Assembly: GCF_000174195.1 (NCBI RefSeq)
Contig: NZ_ACFY01000031.1
Coordinates: forward strand, 1-64,000
Direction: 5' to 3'
Origin: Roseburia inulinivorans DSM 16841
GTDB taxonomy: Bacteria; Bacillota; Clostridia; Lachnospirales; Lachnospiraceae
DNA length: 64,000 nucleotides
A program made the translations under genes and the position numbers. Shown piece after piece: positions 8,618 through 16,982 of the stretch (its first letter is position 1; the number at the start of each line of letters is the position of its first letter). The notes under the pieces were generated by a model, which was not told where the DNA came from, ran no database searches, and saw only the letters and a list, made by a program, of their open reading frames with translations.

Positions 8618-9091
8618 TCAGAAATATTTTTTGATTTTTCTGATTGCTGCTGTAATGTTGAGAGAAATAGCCTGATGCGACACGCCTTCGACTTTTCCAA
8701 TCTCGTCAATCGTCATTCCATCCACGAAATACATCCACATCCTGCGGAACTGAGTGTCCGTCAGGTGCTTCCTGATTTGCGTAACCTTTTGGGTGCTACG
8801 GCGGATTTCCGCCACCCGGTCATGCGCCTGCTCCATGCAGACATCCGCAGCGGGAATAGATGCTGCTTCCTCGGAAAGCTCGTCCAGTGCAAGGGTATGA
8901 TTAGCGTAGACATGATCCTCTTTCTCGGAAGCATGATAGTCTGCATCCGACAGGGACTTCCATTTCAGAAATTCTTCCTCGCTGGCAAAGTCCTCGCGGG
9001 TCAGGCGGATGATGGCTTCGTTGGCATCCATGTAAACGATAGCGTTGGGGTCTTTCTTGTTCAGCGCATAGCTGCTCTTTCTGTTAAACAT
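8618..9091 (-). CDS. ICE sigma-70 family factor (region 4)
   Basis: 157 residues beginning MFNRKSSYALNKKDP, with GGAGGACATATT before the ATG at 9091. The C-terminal 60 residues form a sigma-70 region 4 helix-turn-helix: LTDTQFRRMWMYFVDGMTIDEIGKVEG then VSHQAISLNITAAIRKIKKYF. The N-terminal half is acidic and unlike classical region 2, so it may act as an accessory sigma subunit or activator. It is transcribed towards the recombinase operon and preceded by a 340-nt leader with terminators, so its synthesis is probably conditional. A role in switching on ICE recombination or transfer genes is inferred from position. Confidence 0.8.
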   Translation of the reverse strand: MFNRKSSYALNKKDPNAIVYMDANEAIIRLTREDFASEEEFLKWKSLSDADYHASEKEDHVYANHTLALDELSEEAASIPAADVCMEQAHDRVAEIRRSTQKVTQIRKHLTDTQFRRMWMYFVDGMTIDEIGKVEGVSHQAISLNITAAIRKIKKYF

Positions 9092-9174
9092 AATATGTCC
9101 TCCGTTTCGGTGTTGGGTGGGTGGTGAACCAGACCAACACTGGCGGAGAACGACAGCCGACAGGAAAACGTAAA

Positions 9175-9324
9175 AAGGCGCTCGAACAGGCATGATGACC
9201 TGAACGAGCGCCTTGCGTGCGAGTGAAAACATGAGTAACGAATACTGTACCGGGAGGGGCTAAATCACGGATGAACCAAACCGCATAAAAAGAGAGCTGC
9301 AACTCGCTTTCGTGAGTGCAGCTC
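9175..9324 (-). promoter_or_regulatory. Attenuator region with two intrinsic terminators before the sigma gene
   Basis: In transcription order (leftwards): hairpin 9294-9324 (GAGCTGCA and ACTC arms with a one-base bulge) followed on the RNA by U5 at 9291-9287; segment 9276-9265, the exact complement of part of the leader ORF; and hairpin 9175-9214 (perfect 10-bp outer stem) with a T5 tail. Smaller hairpins lie at 9335-9364 and 9391-9400. Two terminators between a leader ORF and its gene strongly suggest conditional read-through. Confidence 0.65.
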
Positions 9325-9402
9325 GTCTGGGGGATAGCCGCGTGCTTTTTGAAGTGGACGGCTAATCGGTGCTTATGCTTTTTTACATGACCGCGAGCGG
9401 CC

Positions 9403-9435
9403 TTAGCAGTATCTCCTGTTCATCCGTGACATCAT
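9403..9435 (-). CDS. Leader peptide, 10 codons (MMSRMNRRYC)
   Basis: GGAGG with an 8-base spacer precedes ATG 9435; the frame encodes MMSRMNRRYC and ends in TAA at 9403-9405. The gene following in the same direction is the sigma factor at 9091, after two intrinsic terminators. The Arg codons are CGG, AGG and AGA. Bases 9418-9429 inside the ORF are the exact complement of 9265-9276 in the later leader, so ribosome position could control RNA pairing. This is the layout of peptide-controlled attenuation; the signal is unknown. Confidence 0.6.
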   Translation of the reverse strand: MMSRMNRRYC

Positions 9436-9450
9436 AAAATTACCTCCAAC

Positions 9451-9517
9451 TCGCTGAATGTGATTTGCGGCTCATTCAATGTGAGCTTCATGTGTATTTA
9501 AGTGAATTGAGGCTCAC
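9451..9517. promoter_or_regulatory. Divergent promoter/operator region of the XRE regulator
   Basis: Related repeats occur in 67 bp between the leader and the XRE gene: TGAATGTGA at 9455-9463, CTCATTCAATGTGAG (9471-9485, dyad) and GTGA-N8-TCAC (9502-9517). They overlap the likely promoters of both directions and are good candidate operators for the XRE protein at 9545. Inferred from position only. Confidence 0.5.
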
Positions 9518-9544
9518 TCTACAATGTAGTAGAGGTGATTTACA

Positions 9545-9862
9545 ATGAACTTCCTTGACCTGTTCGCCCAAAAGCTTCGCGAAAAGCGGGAGCAGAAAAA
9601 GATCACGCAGCGCGAATTAGCGGAACGGCTTAATATGTGTACCCGAACTGTCATTGAGATTGAAAAGTGCAAGAGCAATCCGAAATTTGAAACGGTTGCG
9701 CTGATCTCAGAAGAAATGGACATCAGTCTGGATGGAATCGTGTTCCACGATAGAGCGCCGCAGACCGTTGCCAAGTGCGTTCTTGATTACTTTGCAGGAA
9801 AGAGTGAAGAAGAGTCGCAACGGTACATAGACCTGTGCATGAGCGCAGATAAGCTGAAGTGA
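9545..9862 (+). CDS. XRE-family transcriptional regulator
   Basis: 105 residues. The N-terminal HTH_3 domain (about 6-60) contains KITQRELAERLNMCTRTVIEIEKCKSNPKFETVALISEEM, typical of phage Cro/C1-type repressors, followed by a short C-terminal region with acidic residues. The gene is divergent from the leader/sigma-factor unit with repeated dyads between them, so it is likely the element's repressor controlling that switch. AGAGGTGATTTACA precedes ATG 9545. Regulator identity is secure; target genes are inferred. Confidence 0.88.
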   Translation: MNFLDLFAQKLREKREQKKITQRELAERLNMCTRTVIEIEKCKSNPKFETVALISEEMDISLDGIVFHDRAPQTVAKCVLDYFAGKSEEESQRYIDLCMSADKLK

Positions 9863-9905
9863 TGTACAGGGGAAAACAAAAGGGCCGATGATTGTCTTTC
9901 ATGTG

Positions 9906-9944
9906 GAGCAGCCAGTGGGCTTATATTTTCCCCACTGGCTGCTC
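9906..9944. terminator. Hairpin between convergent genes
   Basis: A perfect 14-bp stem (9906-9919 with 9931-9944, 11-nt AT-rich loop) lies between the convergent XRE gene and the DtxR-type gene. It has no clear T-run on either side. Its position suggests a bidirectional terminator or an mRNA end-protecting hairpin. Confidence 0.55.
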
Positions 9945-9979
9945 TTGTCCGCACAGTTGGAACGACGGGCATTAGTATC

Positions 9980-10348
9980 CTATTTTTCCTGTTTGTGTGC
10001 ATCCCGGATCTTTTCAAAGGTGTCCTGACTGATGGCGTGTTCAATCCGGCAAGCATCTCGCTCTGCAATTTCAGGGTCAACGCCAGCTGCGATAAATTGC
10101 TCTGTAAAGAACTGATGCCGCTCATAAATTTTTTCGGCAACATTCCGGCCTGCTTCGGTCAAATGCAAAACGTAATCACTATCTACCGTTAAAAAGCCCC
10201 CTTCACGCAAAGCCGACACCGCATAGCTTACGCTGGCTTTTGAAACTCCAACACGCCGTGCAACATCAATAGAGCGGACAGCACCGTGATTCTTTTGAAG
10301 AACCAGCACAGCCTCCAGATAATCCTCTCCGGACGCATGAATCTTCAC
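9980..10348 (-). CDS. DtxR/MntR-family metal-dependent regulator
   Basis: 122 residues with the DtxR architecture: N-terminal winged helix (SIDVARRVGVSKASVSYAVSALREGGFL, about 25-55) and a dimerisation/metal-binding domain. Likely metal ligands are visible in SGEDYLEA near the N-terminus and in ERDACRIEHAIS (E, E, H pattern of MntR) near residues 95-106. It starts with GTG 10348, with AAGGAG six bases upstream. It ends the cargo operon behind the ABC genes with an 11-bp gap, so it probably controls their transcription in response to iron or manganese. Which metal cannot be told from the sequence. Confidence 0.88.
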   Translation of the reverse strand: MKIHASGEDYLEAVLVLQKNHGAVRSIDVARRVGVSKASVSYAVSALREGGFLTVDSDYVLHLTEAGRNVAEKIYERHQFFTEQFIAAGVDPEIAERDACRIEHAISQDTFEKIRDAHKQEK

Positions 10349-10359
10349 TATTGTCTCCT

Positions 10360-12108
10360 TTATGCAAGGCTCCAGCTGGAGGACTTTTTACGGATATTTA
10401 CAAAATCCTGATAAATCCCGGCTTTTGCTATAAGCTCGTCATGGGTTCCTTGTTCACTGATCCGTCCATCGGCAATCACCAAAATCTGATCAGCCTGACA
10501 GATGGTATTTAGGCGGTGAGCGATTACAAGCAGGGTCTTTCCCTTCACCAATTCGGAAATAGCCTCCTGAATATAGCTTTCATTGTCCGTATCTACACTT
10601 GCGGTAGCTTCATCCAAAATGACAATAGGCGCGTCTTTCAGAATACAGCGGGCAATCGAAATACGCTGTTTTTCGCCGCCGGAAAGTGTTGCACCGCCCT
10701 CACCAACCACCGTTTGGAATCCGTCGGGCAAAGCCATAATGAAATCATAGCAGCGGGCTTTTCTGGCAGCCTCATAGACTTCTTCTTCCGTGGCATCCGG
10801 CTTTCCCATGATGATATTGTTGTAAATGGTGTCCTGAAACAGATACACGCGCTGGAATACCATGCTGATCTGATCCATCAATTCCGACAGAGGTACATTG
10901 CGAATATCCACGCCCCTTATCGTCACATTGCCGGATTTTACATCCCAAAGTCGCGCCAGCAAGTTTGCAATGGTGGACTTACCGCTACCGGACGGTCCAA
11001 CCAGCGCTGTCATAGAATTTTTCTTCATGGCAAAACTGATATGATGCAGAACCTCTTTATCCTGATAAGCAAATGTAACATCGTTGAACAGGACTTCCGG
11101 CTGTCCCGGCTGTGCCTGAGCCGGAATATGCTGCTTGCCGTTGTCGGAAAGTTCCGGTTCATCCAATACCGCTTCAATACGATCAAGGGCAGCGTTCATA
11201 ACGGTTAGTCTGGATGCTTCTCCATAGAGAGCCTTCAACGGGCCAAAAAGATCAAATACAAATAGCAGAACACCCAACACATAAGCCAAAGAAAGCGCAC
11301 CGCTCTGTTCCAACACAATAGACAGGCCAAAAATTGCTGCAATACCAATACCGTAAAGGATATTCAGCCCCATTGTCCACGGGGTCATTTTTCGTTCAAA
11401 GTCAAGCGATGTATTTCTGGAACGCTTGAAATTGCCGGACAGTTCTTCGGATTTTTCTCCAAGCAGGTTATAGCTCTTAATAACACCAATGCCCTCCACA
11501 AAAGACAGCACCGCATCGGTCAGCCGTTCACTCTGCTCCTGACGGCCTGCTGCTTCTCGTAGGGAAACTTTGTTCATTCCCTTAGATACCAGCCATGCCA
11601 AAATAGTAACTATCGCAGCGATCAAGCCAAGCTGCCAATTCAGATAAAACATGAACGCCAGCAAAACCAGCGAGGACAGCAGATAGCTCATCATGTTTCC
11701 CAGCGTACTCATAGCGACTTCTTCAATGAACACCATGTCGGTACTGAGGACAGAACTGATCTTGCCAATATTGCCGGAAGTGAAATATCCCATCGGAAGT
11801 TTCCGCAGATGGCCGCCCAATTCGATACGCTTGTCAGCAAACATCAAATATCCCGCTGCACTTTGCAGGCTGTCACTAAGATAATGGACGAGCATCTGAA
11901 CCAGCACAATAGCGGCAAGGCCAAGTCCCACATAAAGGCAAGTCTGCCCGGTAATGGTCTTGTTTGCAAATCCACTCAAAACCACAAATGCCAGAAAAAT
12001 CGGCATTTTGGACAGAATGGATTCCAGAAACGCACAAACAAATGCGCCCTGAATACGGCTCTTATAACGGCCGGAAAGTTTCAATATTCTTGAAAACAAA
12101 GCAAACAT
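10360..12108 (-). CDS. ABC transporter, fused membrane/ATPase subunit (YbtQ-like partner)
   Basis: 582 residues: six-helix ABC exporter-fold membrane domain (about 1-310) and nucleotide-binding domain with Walker A GPSGSGKST, signature LSGGEKQ and Walker B IVILDEATAS. It follows the other half-transporter directly: the upstream stop codon touches this start, and the binding site AAGGAGGGG lies within the upstream coding end. They probably form a heterodimer. With an AraC regulator, ECF genes and a DtxR-type protein nearby, the pair resembles YbtP/YbtQ-type transporters, which import metal-siderophore complexes despite an exporter fold. A drug or peptide exporter remains possible. Confidence 0.82.
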   Translation of the reverse strand: MFALFSRILKLSGRYKSRIQGAFVCAFLESILSKMPIFLAFVVLSGFANKTITGQTCLYVGLGLAAIVLVQMLVHYLSDSLQSAAGYLMFADKRIELGGHLRKLPMGYFTSGNIGKISSVLSTDMVFIEEVAMSTLGNMMSYLLSSLVLLAFMFYLNWQLGLIAAIVTILAWLVSKGMNKVSLREAAGRQEQSERLTDAVLSFVEGIGVIKSYNLLGEKSEELSGNFKRSRNTSLDFERKMTPWTMGLNILYGIGIAAIFGLSIVLEQSGALSLAYVLGVLLFVFDLFGPLKALYGEASRLTVMNAALDRIEAVLDEPELSDNGKQHIPAQAQPGQPEVLFNDVTFAYQDKEVLHHISFAMKKNSMTALVGPSGSGKSTIANLLARLWDVKSGNVTIRGVDIRNVPLSELMDQISMVFQRVYLFQDTIYNNIIMGKPDATEEEVYEAARKARCYDFIMALPDGFQTVVGEGGATLSGGEKQRISIARCILKDAPIVILDEATASVDTDNESYIQEAISELVKGKTLLVIAHRLNTICQADQILVIADGRISEQGTHDELIAKAGIYQDFVNIRKKSSSWSLA

Positions 12109-13893
12109 TTATTTCCCCTCCTTTGCAGTGTGTACTTTCCACTCGGCGCTGTCTTGTGCCGCTTTCCACAACTTTTGATATTCAGGGCAGGACTGGATCA
12201 GCTCTTGATGTCTGCCCGTTGCAACCAGTTTTCCGTGATCCATAACACAAATCTGATCTGCGTTCATAATGGCTGGTAATTTGTGTGCAATAACCACAAG
12301 GGTCTTACCTTTTACAAGCTCTGCAATAGCGGTCTCCATCTTTTCTTCGTTTTCAGGATCGGCATAGGCAGTTGCCTCGTCAAGCACCACAATAGGAGCA
12401 TCCTTTAAGATTGCCCTTGCCAGAGAAATACGCTGGCGCTGACCGCCGGAGAGCATTTTTCCTGCATCACCAGCCATCGAATGAATACCCTGCGGAAGTT
12501 TCTCAAGGAACTCCATACACTGAGCTTTCTTTGCGGCCTCCACCACTTCTTCATCCGTTGCGTTCAGCCGACCAAGCCGAATGTTTTCGAGCAGAGAGGT
12601 ATTGAACAGGTATTGATCCTGTGCCACATAGGAGATACGGCTGTTGAGTGCTTCAAGACTCATATCGCATAGTTTCTGCCCACCGATGGAAATACTGCCT
12701 TTCTGTGAGTCATAATAGTGAATCAGCAGTTTCGCTAATGTACTCTTGCCGGAGCCAGATTCACCAACAAGGGCTGTTTTCTGTCCAGCTTTTGCCGTAA
12801 AGGAAATGTCATGGAGAACTTCATCCTCAATTACAACAGGCTTTCCATCCGGGCCGGGCTGTGTGGTCTGATAAGCGAAAGAAACATGGTCATAAGTAAT
12901 GGTGTCATCTTTCCCGTGGAACGCACCTTCTGTCTGCTGGAGCTCCGGCGCATCCAACACCTGCTCCAATGCAGAAATTTTATAGTTAAGCTGGGGCATG
13001 GTAGGCAGGAAACCGAGAGATTTCAGCAGCGGCATACCAATACTTAAAGAAAGACACAGTACCAAGATCAAATTAGGCAGAGTAGACCAGCCAGAGAGAA
13101 CGAACCATGCGCCAACAGGCAAAGTCAGAATAATGGTGCATGGAAGCAGACTGCTGTAAATTGCCATCCACGGCCACGCCGCCTTGTACCACGCCAGAGT
13201 ATAGTCCCGATAATCTGATACATCTTTGCGGAACCGCTCGTAGGAATCTGCGTCCTTATTGAATACCTTGACAACTTCCATACCGTTAATGTACTCAATA
13301 ATGGTATTGTTCATCTTTTGTCCGGCCATGTAGTAAGGCCCCATTTTCTTCATGCCAACGGAATACATCGTCATCATGGCAATCAGACTGATCGGAATGG
13401 ATGCCAGCGACAGAAGCGCCAGTTTCCAATCCACAAAGAACATTGCCACATAAACCGCAATAGGGATCATCAGGTTTGCAATTCCCTCCGGCATGGAGTG
13501 AGCCAGCAAAACTTCCAGACTGTCTACATCATCCACGAACAGCTTTTTGACTGTGCCGGTGCCTTTATCCTGAATGACACCAAGGGGCAGCTTTTCAAAC
13601 CGTTTTTGAAGTGCCGTCCGCAGACGGAGCAGCGTGTCGTAAGCGGCTTTGTGAGAAAGATTCAGCCCCCAGCCATAGAAAAGGGCTTGCAGCACCAGAC
13701 ACACCAAGACAAGAACCACGCGCAAAATGATAAAGGATGCTTCAATAGATTCACCCATGACCAGCGGCGCGATCACCTGATAAGCCAGCACAAAAGGCAG
13801 GACGCCCATAAGAACGCTGACCAGTACGACAACCGTGGCCACATACATATTTTTCTTATATGGCCCTGCGTACTCAAAGATTTTTTTGAACAT
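12109..13893 (-). CDS. ABC transporter, fused membrane/ATPase subunit (YbtP-like partner)
   Basis: 594 residues: N-terminal exporter-type membrane domain with six predicted helices, and C-terminal ATPase with Walker A GESGSGKST, signature LSGGQRQ and Walker B IVVLDEATAYAD. AAGGAGGG stands before ATG 13893. It lies directly downstream of a terminator-like hairpin at 13937-13965, so its expression may be uncoupled from the ECF genes before it. Together with the next gene it should form one transporter. Assignment to metallophore uptake is inferred from the neighbourhood. Confidence 0.82.
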   Translation of the reverse strand: MFKKIFEYAGPYKKNMYVATVVVLVSVLMGVLPFVLAYQVIAPLVMGESIEASFIILRVVLVLVCLVLQALFYGWGLNLSHKAAYDTLLRLRTALQKRFEKLPLGVIQDKGTGTVKKLFVDDVDSLEVLLAHSMPEGIANLMIPIAVYVAMFFVDWKLALLSLASIPISLIAMMTMYSVGMKKMGPYYMAGQKMNNTIIEYINGMEVVKVFNKDADSYERFRKDVSDYRDYTLAWYKAAWPWMAIYSSLLPCTIILTLPVGAWFVLSGWSTLPNLILVLCLSLSIGMPLLKSLGFLPTMPQLNYKISALEQVLDAPELQQTEGAFHGKDDTITYDHVSFAYQTTQPGPDGKPVVIEDEVLHDISFTAKAGQKTALVGESGSGKSTLAKLLIHYYDSQKGSISIGGQKLCDMSLEALNSRISYVAQDQYLFNTSLLENIRLGRLNATDEEVVEAAKKAQCMEFLEKLPQGIHSMAGDAGKMLSGGQRQRISLARAILKDAPIVVLDEATAYADPENEEKMETAIAELVKGKTLVVIAHKLPAIMNADQICVMDHGKLVATGRHQELIQSCPEYQKLWKAAQDSAEWKVHTAKEGK

Positions 13894-13936
13894 AAGCCCT
13901 CCTTATATTGAGCCGTACTGTCTGTGCTTCAAAAAC

Positions 13937-13965
13937 AAGAGGCCGCCAAAGTAAAGCGGCCTCTT
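13937..13965 (-). terminator. Intrinsic terminator between ecfA and the ABC pair
   Basis: A perfect 10-bp stem AAGAGGCCGC (13937-13946) with 13956-13965. On the minus strand it is followed by TTGTTTTTG. It lies some 45 bases before the start codon of the ABC gene. Confidence 0.7.
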
Positions 13966-14019
13966 ATCATTATCTTTCTGTCCAGTCAAGGCGGCCCTGA
14001 CATTCATAATTTCTAAAAT

Positions 14020-15487
14020 TCACTGGCGAATTCGGAAAAAATCCAAAACCTTTTTACTGCCGGATTCGTCCAATGGATAGCTTTCTTTTATTTGCCCTTT
14101 TTCCATATGGACTACATACGAACATCCCGCCATCACCAACTCCGGATCATGCGTAATAACAAGAAGCGTTTTGCCCTGATCCGCGAGTGACTTCAAACTC
14201 CGCGCAACTTCCCGCATATGTTTGAGATCAAGCCCGCTGGTTGGTTCGTCAAACACAATGATCTCCCGGTTACTCACAATGGCAGACGCGATTGCTACCC
14301 GCTGTTTTTGCCCGCCGGAAAGAGAAAGCGGGTGCCTGTCTTTATATTCCAGCAGATCAAACTGTTTAAGGATTTTTATCCACAACAGTTTCATCCTCGT
14401 TGTCAATGCTCAGAAGCACTTCATCCGTCACGCTTTCGGTAAATAGCTGATGGCTGGTATCCTGCATTACCATGTAGCAATGTTTGAGCCGGGCTTTCCA
14501 ATCAAGGGTTTTCCCGTCAACCTGCAAAAGGCCACACTTCTTTTCCAGTCCGCAAATACAACGGGCCAGAGTAGATTTTCCAGCGCCATTCAGACCGATA
14601 ATGGCAATCGTTTCTCCAACAGGCAGTTCTGCACTCGGAATATGGAGGCTTTCCGGTTCCCGCTTTTTATACGCAAAGCAGAAATTTTGAAATTCCATCT
14701 GTTTAGCTGTATGCGCCTGATACTGATTCGCAGGCTTCAACTTCGAGAGAGAAAACGGCCGCAGTCCCATTTCTTTTCGAGTGCCATCCGATAAGCTGTC
14801 AAATTCAGCAGGCGTGTATTCCCGTTCAATCTCCCCATCTTTTACATACAGCACACGATCTGCAAGATCGTGAAGGTAGTAAAGGCGGTGTTCTGCGATC
14901 AGAATTGTTTTGCCCTGCTTTTTCCAGAGGCTCAGGACCTGCCGCAGGTCATCAATAGCAGCCATATCCAAATTAGAAGATGGTTCGTCCAGGACCATAA
15001 TTCCCGGCAGCAATACACTTGATGAAGCACAGGCTATTTTTTGCTTTTCGCCCCCGGACAGAGCAAACACGCTTCGCCCCATCAAATCTTCAATATGATA
15101 ATCGGAAACTGTCCGGTCAATCCTTTTCAGGATATCCTCCTGAGGATAGCCTAAATTTTCACAGGCAAAGGCTAATTCACTATCCGTATCCACGTTGAAA
15201 AACTGACTTTTGGGATTCTGGAATACAGATCCCACCATAGCAGCCAAGTCATAAAGCGGCGTATCTGATACGCTTTTTCCGTCCAGAAGGACATCGCCCT
15301 CTAAATTGCCCTCGTAATAATGAGGCACCAGCCCGTTTACCAAACGGGTAATCGTTGTTTTCCCACAGCCGGATTCTCCCGTGAGTAAAACAAATTCCCC
15401 TGTGTTTATGGTGAGATTGACATTTCTAATCCCTCCGCCGCTGGATTCTTCACCATAAGAAAAAGAAACATTTTGAAAATCTATCAT
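14020..15487 (-). pseudogene. ECF transporter double-ATPase EcfA, frameshifted in this sequence
   Basis: Two fused ABC ATPase domains. The first (from MIDFQNVSFSYGE) has Walker A GESGCGKTT, signature ALSGGEKQ and MVLDEPSSNLD. The second has Walker A GLNGAGKST, then signature SLSGGQKQ and IVFDEPTSGLD. The frame is broken at an A5 run (minus strand, 14373-14377): with four A the protein reads on as DKILKQFDLLEY, about 488 residues in total; as given, the first frame ends at DKNP. The cause is one extra base, a real mutation or a sequencing error. The start ATG 15487 has GGAGGG upstream and overlaps the stop of ecfT (ATGA). Energy-coupling ATPase for the T and S components upstream. Confidence 0.85.
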
Positions 15488-16236
15488 GGCAAAATCCCTC
15501 CTGCGGAAATTATCGGGGAAGCAATCGCCCAAAACACTACAAAGCAACAAAACAAGATCAGCACCACATCGGCAAAATTGAATTTAAGCTGGCAAATGTT
15601 TGTGCGTTTGACAGGAGCGCCGAGGCCACGGGTAATTGCCGCAGCGGAAAGTTCCTCACCGATTTTCACGGAGCAGGTAATCATCGGGATCAGCTTATAC
15701 TCCAATATTTTTGAAGATTTTTTCCCTCCAAGTTTAATCCCACGCATTTTCATAGCGTCACTGATTGCTTCTGACTCCTGAAAGACAGTTGGAAAGAAGC
15801 GGAACATGACCGTTAAGGGGATCGTCACTTCTTTAGGCATATGGATTCTTTCCATGCCGGAAATCAATTCACTGACCGTTGTTGTTTTCACTGCATAGGC
15901 AGCAATCGCAACACTGGGAAGGATTCGGCAGAAGAATCCTGTTGTAAACAGAACGAGGAAATTCAATATTCCCGTAAGGTGCGGCAAAACATAAATTTGA
16001 ACAGCATAAAAAGCAGAAAACACAGCAATATAGCCCACAGCTTTTGCACATTGTTTCGAGGTAAGCAGCAATATAGCCGGAACCGTACAAAGAACAAGGC
16101 GGATCAGCCCCATAGCTTCTCCGCCTGTTCCACCCATGACAAAAATGCTTATGATGAAGATGAGCAACAGTTTTGTACGCGGATCGAGCCGTAACCCTTG
16201 TTCTGCTTTTTTGCTGAGCAGAATTTCCCGCGCCAT
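15484..16236 (-). CDS. ECF transporter T component (CbiQ/EcfT family)
   Basis: 250 residues from ATG 16236, which overlaps the stop of the S-component gene (TAATG). It has several hydrophobic helices (LLLIFIISIFVMGG, ILLLTSKQCAKAVGYIAVFS, LNFLVLFTTGFFCRILP) and, near the C-terminus, two Ala-Arg-Gly-like coupling motifs (DAMKMRGI and AAAITRGLG) that contact the ATPases. It joins the S component to EcfA in the membrane. An upstream extension of the frame to 16344 lies inside the S gene and is not used. Confidence 0.85.
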   Translation of the reverse strand: MAREILLSKKAEQGLRLDPRTKLLLIFIISIFVMGGTGGEAMGLIRLVLCTVPAILLLTSKQCAKAVGYIAVFSAFYAVQIYVLPHLTGILNFLVLFTTGFFCRILPSVAIAAYAVKTTTVSELISGMERIHMPKEVTIPLTVMFRFFPTVFQESEAISDAMKMRGIKLGGKKSSKILEYKLIPMITCSVKIGEELSAAAITRGLGAPVKRTNICQLKFNFADVVLILFCCFVVFWAIASPIISAGGILP

Positions 16237-16832
16237 TATGCAATACCGGCACGCTGGAAGTGCTTTTTGCAAATAGCTTTCCCAATCACACCTCCGACAA
16301 GGCCAAACACAAAGCAGGCAACCAGCAGAATAGGCGCAATCCACATAGGCATATATGTATTAAGGGTAGCTGCATATTCAGCGCCGTATCCTTCAGTCAA
16401 CATTACCATATAGCTTTCACGGTTCAGGAAAATGGGAGCAAAGTTGCCAAACACCCAGATGCTGAACACGCCGCAGGAAAGAACTGTACTCTTTGCACTT
16501 TTGTAGTCCGCCTTTTTCAGGATCACGTCGGCCAACAGGCCGCCAACGAGACCAGTTACCATAGTAAGATAGCCGTTGCCGAAGAACACCATGATTAGGC
16601 CAATCAGGAAACCCATGATTGCAGTCATCCCGAATTTTTTAGCCTTTGTAACATACAGCATATAGGGGATGCCGCCAATCAAAGGGCACAGCACCGCCAT
16701 CAGCGGAATAAAAATGGGGATAAAGCCAAGCATCGCCACCAGCATAACAATCACGACATAGATGACGGTGTAGATGCCGATAGTAATTAAATCTTTTCCC
16801 TCAAGCCGGGAACTTTTTTTCTGGGAACTCAT
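16236..16832 (-). CDS. MptD-like ECF transporter S component
   Basis: 198-residue membrane protein with about five to six hydrophobic helices (for example IGIYTVIYVVIVMLVAMLGF and APILLVACFVFGLVGGVIG). Sequence style and gene order (S, T, double ATPase) match the MptD family of putative substrate-binding ECF components. The substrate is not known for this family; with DtxR- and AraC-type regulators nearby, a metal chelate is a reasonable inference. It starts at ATG 16832 shortly after two inverted repeats that separate it from the AraC gene, and is first in the uptake operon. Confidence 0.8.
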   Translation of the reverse strand: MSSQKKSSRLEGKDLITIGIYTVIYVVIVMLVAMLGFIPIFIPLMAVLCPLIGGIPYMLYVTKAKKFGMTAIMGFLIGLIMVFFGNGYLTMVTGLVGGLLADVILKKADYKSAKSTVLSCGVFSIWVFGNFAPIFLNRESYMVMLTEGYGAEYAATLNTYMPMWIAPILLVACFVFGLVGGVIGKAICKKHFQRAGIA

Positions 16833-16862
16833 ACCAGTATCCTCCTCTGAGAAAATGAAAAT

Positions 16863-16972
16863 GTTGTGTGGTTAGAGTGTTCTAACCACACAACGCATTT
16901 TAGCAATTTCATGCCCAATATCCAACCCAAAAACAATTTCATTCTACCCAAAATCGGTATTTATTTTGGGTA
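16863..16972. promoter_or_regulatory. Two perfect inverted repeats between araC-type gene and ECF operon
   Basis: GTTGTGTGGTTAGA (16863-16876) pairs perfectly with 16881-16894 over a 4-nt loop, and TACCCAAAAT (16945-16954) with 16963-16972 over 8 nt. The second follows the stop of the AraC-type gene by about ten bases and may be its terminator. The first lies some 30 bases before the S-component start and may be an operator or attenuator. No long T-run follows either. Confidence 0.55.
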
Positions 16973-16982
16973 TGCAAAGCAC

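Noticed and set aside
9906..9944. 14-bp hairpin as an att site or IS end
   Set aside because: No target duplication or transposase is nearby; position between convergent genes suits a terminator.
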